From: Sphingobium bisphenolivorans
Lineage (GTDB): Bacteria > Pseudomonadota > Alphaproteobacteria > Sphingomonadales > Sphingomonadaceae
Length of the DNA: 64,000 bases
Direction: 5' to 3'
NCBI RefSeq assembly: GCF_000412635.1
Contig: NZ_ASTG01000020.1
Location: 29,974-93,973 of the forward strand
In this document: positions 56,489 to 64,000 of the stretch, in pieces
How the letters are laid out: every line of letters starts with the position of its first letter
Position numbering within the stretch: position 1 is the first letter of the stretch
Program-made: the position numbers and the translations under genes
The notes under the pieces: model-generated
What the model saw: only the letters and a program-made list of their open reading frames with translations
Database searches by the model: none
What the model was told of the DNA's origin: nothing

Positions 56489-57403
56489 TTATTGGCGTAC
56501 TCGCGCCGATTTGATGCCAAGCCTGCGGAGTTGATCCTGCACGCTGCCCTTGCCCGCCAGATGCCCAGCGCCGACCGCAATGAAGACGGTTCCCGGCCGC
56601 ACGAGGCGGGACATGATCCACTTGGCCCAATTGGCATTCCGCTGGATCAGCAGCACCTGCGCCAGTTCTGGCGTCGCCTCCAGGGACTCGTTCATTTCTG
56701 CGGCCAGCTTGTCCGGCTCGCCACCCTGCCAGTATTGGATCAGCCGCCCGAATTCCGCCTCCATTTCAGGAAGACCCTCGACCGTCGTGGTCAGGAAGCT
56801 GATCTGCTGCTTCATCGGCAGGCCAGCGAAATATCCCAGCTGCTGTTCGACCGTCTCCAATCCGATCACCGGCTTGCCCGCTGCCTTCGCGGAACGGGCC
56901 AGCACCTTCTCCGCACCCAGTTCAGCCTGGTAGCCCAGCTTCTCCAATGGCTGCACCGATAGAGCCATGCCGGCCATCCAGGGATTGAACATCTCGAATG
57001 TCTGCCAGGGCAACCCGTTCGCGGTCATCGCTGCCTGGTAAGCCGCCCGGTCTTTTTCATTCAGCCGGTCGGAAAGCTTGATGCCATCGCGCGCTATCGC
57101 CTTGCCCGCCATCGCCCCTGCAACAAGGTGAGGATCGTCGGGCTCCACAATTTCCAGAACCAGTTCGTCCGATCGGTCGAAGGCCGACTTGATGTCGCCC
57201 TTGAGCCAGTCAACGCCCGGCTTCATCACATGGACCGTGCCGAACAGATAAATGGTGGTGTCCTTGTCCCTCACCGTCCACAGCGCGGGCGCGGCGGAGG
57301 CAGCCTGAGCGGCGGGCGCTCGCGCATCGGCAGGGCGCTCCTGCCCGCAGGCGCTCAGCAGGAGAAGGCCAACGGCGAGCCAGCGGAAGGACGGCCATTT
57401 CAT
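56489..57403 (-). CDS. TraB/GumN-family lipoprotein (first of tandem pair)
   Basis: The 304-residue protein has a lipoprotein signal ([13 protein letters not shown]) and the same order of motifs as its neighbour: [38 protein letters not shown] and [18 protein letters not shown]. The GxxH and Glu residues thought to bind metal in TIKI-like proteases are present in both. The start is uncertain: ATG 57403 gives a good signal peptide, ATG 57424 is also in frame. It is divergent from glyQ. Tandem duplication is the likely origin of the pair. Confidence 0.85.
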   Translation of the reverse strand: MKWPSFRWLAVGLLLLSACGQERPADARAPAAQAASAAPALWTVRDKDTTIYLFGTVHVMKPGVDWLKGDIKSAFDRSDELVLEIVEPDDPHLVAGAMAGKAIARDGIKLSDRLNEKDRAAYQAAMTANGLPWQTFEMFNPWMAGMALSVQPLEKLGYQAELGAEKVLARSAKAAGKPVIGLETVEQQLGYFAGLPMKQQISFLTTTVEGLPEMEAEFGRLIQYWQGGEPDKLAAEMNESLEATPELAQVLLIQRNANWAKWIMSRLVRPGTVFIAVGAGHLAGKGSVQDQLRRLGIKSARVRQ

Positions 57404-57577
57404 AAGCGCTGCGGTTCCCCTCATGCAGTTCACTCATCCATGCGGGCGCCCCTGCGCAAGAGCAAGTGGATTTACCCTTCCTCCTGCCTCTTTCCCTTGA
57501 CCCTGCGCCCGCCCTGCGCCAAGGCGCGCCGCAATCACACCGTCATATTGAACGCCGTGTTTTTCTGGGGACCATCC

Positions 57578-58450
57578 GTGGCGACAAGCGAAGCGCTCTC
57601 CTTCCAGGATCTGATCCTGACCCTCCATGCCTATTGGGGCAGGCAGGGCTGCGTCATTTTGCAACCCTATGACATGGAAGTGGGTGCGGGGACCTTTCAC
57701 CCGGCAACGACGTTGCGCAGCCTTGGGCCGAATGCCTGGAACGCGGCCTATGTGCAGCCGAGCCGCCGGCCGACGGATGGCCGCTATGGCGAAAACCCGA
57801 ACCGGCTTCAGCATTATTACCAGTATCAGGTGATCATGAAGCCTTCGCCGGCCAACCTCCAGGATCTCTATTTGGGGTCGCTGGCGGAGATCGGTATCGA
57901 TCCGTTGGTGCATGACATCCGCTTTGTCGAGGACGACTGGGAAAGCCCCACGCTGGGGGCCTGGGGCCTCGGCTGGGAAGTCTGGTGCGACGGGATGGAG
58001 GTCACCCAGTTCACCTATTTCCAGCAGATGGGCGGCTTCGACTGTAAACCGGTCGCGGGAGAACTCACCTACGGGCTTGAGCGCCTGGCTATGTATATTC
58101 AGGGCGTCGACAGCGTCTATGACCTCAAGTTCAACGATGCCGGCGTCACCTATGGCGACGTGTTCCTGGAAAATGAGCGGCAGATGTCGAAGTGGAATTT
58201 CGAGGTCGCAGACACGGAAAAGCTGTTTCGTTGGTTCAAGGACGCGGAAGCCGAGTGCAAGGCTTCGCTGGAAGCCGGGGTTCCCCTCGCCGCCTATGAC
58301 CAGGCGATCAAGGCGAGCCACGTGTTCAATCTGCTACAGGCACGCGGCGTCATCTCCGTGCAGGAACGCGCCAGCTATATCGGCCGCGTCCGCGACCTGG
58401 CCAAGGGCGCGTGCGAGAAGTGGATGGAAGTGAACGGGTGGGCGGCGTGA
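57578..58450 (+). CDS. glyQ: glycyl-tRNA synthetase, alpha subunit
   Basis: The 290-residue class II catalytic subunit charges tRNA-Gly in the alpha2-beta2 enzyme. It has [53 protein letters not shown], and motif 3-like [18 protein letters not shown]. The start is GTG at 57578, with GGGGACC just before; upstream in-frame sequence overlaps the divergent lipoprotein gene. It overlaps glyS by one base (TGATG). Confidence 0.97.
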   Translation: MATSEALSFQDLILTLHAYWGRQGCVILQPYDMEVGAGTFHPATTLRSLGPNAWNAAYVQPSRRPTDGRYGENPNRLQHYYQYQVIMKPSPANLQDLYLGSLAEIGIDPLVHDIRFVEDDWESPTLGAWGLGWEVWCDGMEVTQFTYFQQMGGFDCKPVAGELTYGLERLAMYIQGVDSVYDLKFNDAGVTYGDVFLENERQMSKWNFEVADTEKLFRWFKDAEAECKASLEAGVPLAAYDQAIKASHVFNLLQARGVISVQERASYIGRVRDLAKGACEKWMEVNGWAA

Positions 58451-60453
58451 TGACTGATTTCCTCCTGGAACTGCGCTGCGAAGAAATCCCGGCCCGGATG
58501 CAGCTGAAGGCGTCCGAAGACCTCGCGCGTCTCTTCACCGATGAACTGGCGAAGACCGGTCTGAAGCCGGGGAGCGTGGAGAGCTTCGTCACGCCGCGCC
58601 GGCTTGCGCTCGTCGCCCAGGGCTTGCCGTTCGAAACCGCCGCTGTCAGCGAGGAATTCAAGGGACCGCGGACCTCTGCGCCTCCGCAGGCGCTGGAGGG
58701 TTTCCTGCGCAAGACCGGACTGACACAGGACCAACTGGAGGACCGCGACGGTGTCTGGTTCGCCGTCGTAAACAAGCCTGGTCGCGCGACTGCCGAAGTA
58801 TTGGCCGATGCCGTCCCTGCGATAGTCCGCGCCTTCCCCTGGCCCAAGTCGATGCGTTGGGGGACGGCCTCGCAGACGACAGAGAGCCTGCGCTGGGTCC
58901 GCCCGCTTCAGGGCATCGTAGCGATCCTGGGCGAAGAGCTGGTCGACATCGAGATCGAGGGCATCCGCTCCGGCTACGCCACGCTCGGCCATCGCTTCCA
59001 TCATCCCGGCGAGATTACCATCGGCGGCGCGCACGACTATGTGGAAAAGCTGCGCGCCTGCCATGTGATCGCCAGCCATCAGGAGCGGCAGTCTATCATC
59101 GAGGCGAAGGCCGCTGAAGCTGCTGCCGCCCGGGGGTATAGCGTCATCGAGGACAAGGGACTGGTTGCCGAGAATGCCGGCCTGACCGAATGGCCGGTGC
59201 CGCTGCTGGGCGACTTTGACCCTGCCTTCCTTGAGGTTCCGCCTGAAGTTATCCAGCTGACGCTGCGCATCAACCAGAAATATTTCGTGCTGAGGGATGG
59301 CGCGGGCGGGCTTGCTCCTGCGTTCATCTGCACTGCCAATATCGACGCGAAGGACGGCGGCGAGGCGATTATCGCCGGCAACCGCAAGGTGCTCGCCGCA
59401 CGCCTGTCGGACGCCCGCTTCTTCTGGGAGCAGGACCGCAAGACGAAGCTGGAAGACCATGCGAAGAAGCTGGAGCGCATCACCTTCCATGAAAAACTCG
59501 GCACAGTGGCCGACAAGGTGGAGCGCGTCGCGAAGCTTGCGCGCTGGCTGGTGGAATCGGGGATTGTTCACGGCGCGGATGCCGACCTAGCCGGACAAGC
59601 CGCGCGCCTCGCCAAGGCTGATCTTGTCACCGAGATGGTGGGCGAGTTCCCTGAACTTCAAGGGGTTATGGGCGGCTATTATGCTCGCGCCGAGGGCCTG
59701 CCCGACCCCGTCGCGGACGCCATCCGCGACCATTACAAGCCGGTTGGGCAGGGCGACGACGTTCCTACCATACCTCTAACTGTCGCGGTCGCGTTGGCGG
59801 ATAAGCTGGATACGGTTCGCTCTTTCTTCGGTATCGGTGAAAAGCCAACGGGTTCGCGTGATCCTTTCGCGCTCCGCAGAGCCGCGCTCGGTGTGATCCA
59901 GATCGTGACAGCGAACAACCTCCGCTTTCCAGTGGCGGAGGGTGATCTCCTCGACTTCTTTGCCGACCGCCTCAAGGTCCAGCAGAAGGAAGCCGGCGTC
60001 CGCCACGATCTGATCGACGCAGTGTTCGCGCTGGGTGGCGAGGATGATCTCGTCCGCCTGCTTGCACGCGTGAAGGCGCTGCAATCCTTCATCGCCACGG
60101 ACGACGGCAGCAATCTCCTTGCCGGTTACAAGCGCGCCGCCAACATCCTCAAAAAGGAAGGTGTCGCAGCCGCGGAGAAGGTCGAACTCACCTATGCGCC
60201 CGAGCAGGCCGAGGCCGACTTGATCGCCGCGCTGGATGCGGCAGAGCCCCGCGCGACCGCAGCCGTCACTGCGGAGGACTTCGAAGCCGCGATGGCCGCA
60301 CTTGCAACATTACGCGCTCCGATTGACGCCTTTTTCGAAAGCGTCACCGTAAATGACACCGACCCGGCCAAGCGGTCCGCTCGGCTTGGGCTCCTCGCCA
60401 GGGTTCGGGACGCGGTTCAAGCTGTCGCCGACTTCTCAAAAATCACGGGCTAA
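58450..60453 (+). CDS. glyS: glycyl-tRNA synthetase, beta subunit
   Basis: The 667-residue subunit binds tRNA-Gly and completes the alpha2-beta2 enzyme. It starts DFLLELRCEEIPARM, contains the typical PKSMRWG and TLGHRFHHPGEI segments, RKVLAARLSDARFFWEQDRK, an HD-like helical domain (YYARAEGLPDPVADAIRDHYKP), GEKPTGSRDPFALRRAALG and a C-terminal anticodon-type domain (FFESVTVNDTD). The ATG at 58450 overlaps the glyQ stop. Normal length. Confidence 0.97.
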   Translation: MTDFLLELRCEEIPARMQLKASEDLARLFTDELAKTGLKPGSVESFVTPRRLALVAQGLPFETAAVSEEFKGPRTSAPPQALEGFLRKTGLTQDQLEDRDGVWFAVVNKPGRATAEVLADAVPAIVRAFPWPKSMRWGTASQTTESLRWVRPLQGIVAILGEELVDIEIEGIRSGYATLGHRFHHPGEITIGGAHDYVEKLRACHVIASHQERQSIIEAKAAEAAAARGYSVIEDKGLVAENAGLTEWPVPLLGDFDPAFLEVPPEVIQLTLRINQKYFVLRDGAGGLAPAFICTANIDAKDGGEAIIAGNRKVLAARLSDARFFWEQDRKTKLEDHAKKLERITFHEKLGTVADKVERVAKLARWLVESGIVHGADADLAGQAARLAKADLVTEMVGEFPELQGVMGGYYARAEGLPDPVADAIRDHYKPVGQGDDVPTIPLTVAVALADKLDTVRSFFGIGEKPTGSRDPFALRRAALGVIQIVTANNLRFPVAEGDLLDFFADRLKVQQKEAGVRHDLIDAVFALGGEDDLVRLLARVKALQSFIATDDGSNLLAGYKRAANILKKEGVAAAEKVELTYAPEQAEADLIAALDAAEPRATAAVTAEDFEAAMAALATLRAPIDAFFESVTVNDTDPAKRSARLGLLARVRDAVQAVADFSKITG

Positions 60454-60622
60454 GCACTAGAGATACCTGCACAAGCGGGAAAATGAGTGAAGCTGGAGAG
60501 CAATTATCGTAAAAGCGGGTGCGTTTGTCGCCCGCCTGTTGTTTAAGTTTTGTTGCATCGCACAAATACACGGCAATCAGTGCAGGAGAGCCGCGAGTAT
60601 GTTGACAATGGAAGAGGCCAGC

Positions 60623-63301
<2,679 letters not shown>

Positions 63302-63309
63302 AAAGGGGA

Positions 63310-63333
63310 GGGCGGGGTTGTCCCGCCCTTTTT
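63310..63333 (+). terminator. terminator after ppdK
   Basis: GGGCGGG (63310-63316), loop of five, CCCGCCC (63322-63328), then TTTTT. It begins nine bases after the ppdK stop and lies just before the end of the converging gene, so it may serve both. Confidence 0.85.
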
Positions 63334-63336
63334 CAA

Positions 63337-63855
63337 TCAGGCAGGAGACGGGCGGTCATAGAGCCGCCTATGCTCATCATCCTTGCGATCGTTGAGCAGC
63401 GCTGCCTGTTCGCGCCATTGTTCGTCGGCGATCACGCCTGGCTTCAGCCCCAATTTCGCCTCCAACGAGGCTTCTTCCTCGCGGCTGAGGCCTGCAAGCT
63501 GCGCATAGCTGTGGTAACCGGCCTCATGGAGGTGCGCCTCCTCTTGTGAGGTGATGCCCCGGATCCGACTAAGATCGTCCCTCGGGTGACCGGCACCTGC
63601 CAGGCCCGCGACCGTTCCGGGTCCGGTGCGGTGTGCTTGCCGCTCGAGTTCGACCAGCCGCTCGCTCGCCGTATTGAGCCGGGCCTCACGATCCTTCAAC
63701 CGTGCGTCGCGCTCTTGCACCGCCTGCTGGTGAGCCATCTGCTCATCACGCCATAGCCGCTTATATTTCCCACGCCCGCTCAGCATCAGGCCAAGCACGA
63801 GGCCGATCAGCAATGCGACGCCAAGCAGTACGATGTTGTTCAAGGTAAGGGTCAT
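63337..63855 (-). CDS. membrane-anchored coiled-coil protein with helix-hairpin-helix-like domain
   Basis: The 172-residue protein has an N-terminal membrane segment (IVLLGVALLIGLVLGLMLSG), a charged coiled coil at about 35-75 (ERDARLKDREARLNTASERLVELE) and a C-terminal domain SRIRGITSQEEAHLHEAGYHS, SYAQLAGLSREEEASLEAKLG. The last part resembles the helix-3-turn-helix domain annotated in COG3743-type proteins as flap-nuclease-like; no nuclease residues are visible. The N-terminus is short, so the domain is cytoplasmic. The function is unknown. It converges on ppdK. Confidence 0.75.
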   Translation of the reverse strand: MTLTLNNIVLLGVALLIGLVLGLMLSGRGKYKRLWRDEQMAHQQAVQERDARLKDREARLNTASERLVELERQAHRTGPGTVAGLAGAGHPRDDLSRIRGITSQEEAHLHEAGYHSYAQLAGLSREEEASLEAKLGLKPGVIADEQWREQAALLNDRKDDEHRRLYDRPSPA

Positions 63856-63956
63856 GTTGGGGGGATCCTTTCCGACGGTGAAACGATCGGATCAGGATGA
63901 AGGTTGCGCTGAAGGAGCGGGCTACTCGCCGCTTTCAAAAAAGTGCAAAAAGGGGC

Positions 63957-63985
63957 TTGCCCAATCTTCTGCCGGCTTCTATCTG
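63957..63985 (+). promoter_or_regulatory. putative strong promoter, possibly of a stable-RNA operon
   Basis: TTGCCC (63957-63962), 17 bases, TATCTG (63980-63985). It is preceded by A-rich DNA (CAAAAAAGTGCAAAAAGGGG) and followed by GCGCCACTCCACGCAC, a layout I recall for rRNA promoters in sphingomonads. What it drives lies past the window end. Confidence 0.4.
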
Positions 63986-64000
63986 CGCCACTCCACGCAC

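Overview
The window looks like a chromosomal segment of an alphaproteobacterium of the order Sphingomonadales (a Sphingobium or Sphingomonas relative). The reasons are high GC with dense gene packing, the order tRNA-Leu - tig - glycosyltransferase - clpP - clpX, a ChpT-type phosphotransferase of the CckA-ChpT-CtrA pathway, an RpoH with an alphaproteobacterial-style promoter target, DUF2490 and DUF983 proteins, and several sphingomonad-style intergenic hairpin repeats. Genus assignment is inference; no rRNA gene lies in the window.

Layout. 0-2 kb: the C-terminus of a Sir2 deacylase, a FecI-like ECF sigma / FecR pair and a small proline-rich protein. 2-11.5 kb: housekeeping and proteostasis (tRNA-Leu, trigger factor with a long His- and Lys/Ala-rich tail, a polyprenyl-phosphate-type glycosyltransferase, ClpP, ClpX, MtgA, RpoH, RluD, a JAMM protease, ChpT). 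11.5-18.9 kb: nitronate monooxygenase, glnB-glnA nitrogen genes, map, a CinA-type protein and katG. 19.2-39.8 kb: a large exopolysaccharide (EPS) locus. 39.9-46.4 kb: an Lrp-type regulator, tRNA-Lys and the cell-shape block mreB-mreC-mreD-mrdA-rodA. 46.5-64 kb: mutL, a MaoC dehydratase, a hypoxanthine-DNA-glycosylase-like protein, ychF, DUF983, DUF2490, pgm, pth, rplY, two TraB/GumN lipoproteins, glyQS, ppdK and a membrane-anchored helix-hairpin-helix protein. The last 45 bases hold a promoter resembling those of stable-RNA operons.

The EPS locus is the most interesting part. On the minus strand, from 39.8 to 22.1 kb, about 17 genes follow each other, mostly with 4- or 8-base start/stop overlaps from the Wza-type gene onward. 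They encode a small membrane protein, a WbaP/ExoY-type initiating transferase, a paralogous small membrane protein, an outer-membrane barrel, a Wza-type export protein, an ORC/AAA-like ATPase, a Wzc-like chain-length protein, a BY-kinase-like protein whose P-loop has lost its Gly-Lys-Ser/Thr core, a WecG/TagA transferase, a flippase, a Wzy/ExoQ-type polymerase, two pairs of duplicated GT2 transferases, a Tat-dependent GH10 lipoprotein and an O-acyltransferase. Converging from the plus strand are ugd (UDP-glucuronate supply) and a secreted GH16 glycanase with a Calx-beta-like domain. A 14-base element occurs as inverted repeats between ugd and the GH16 gene and again just downstream of the initiating transferase. 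The layout is Wzx/Wzy-dependent and recalls succinoglycan (exo) logic, but it lacks rhamnose synthesis and a polysaccharide lyase as in sphingan clusters, and I see no partner phosphatase. The product is unknown; glucuronate plus acyl substituents is inferred.
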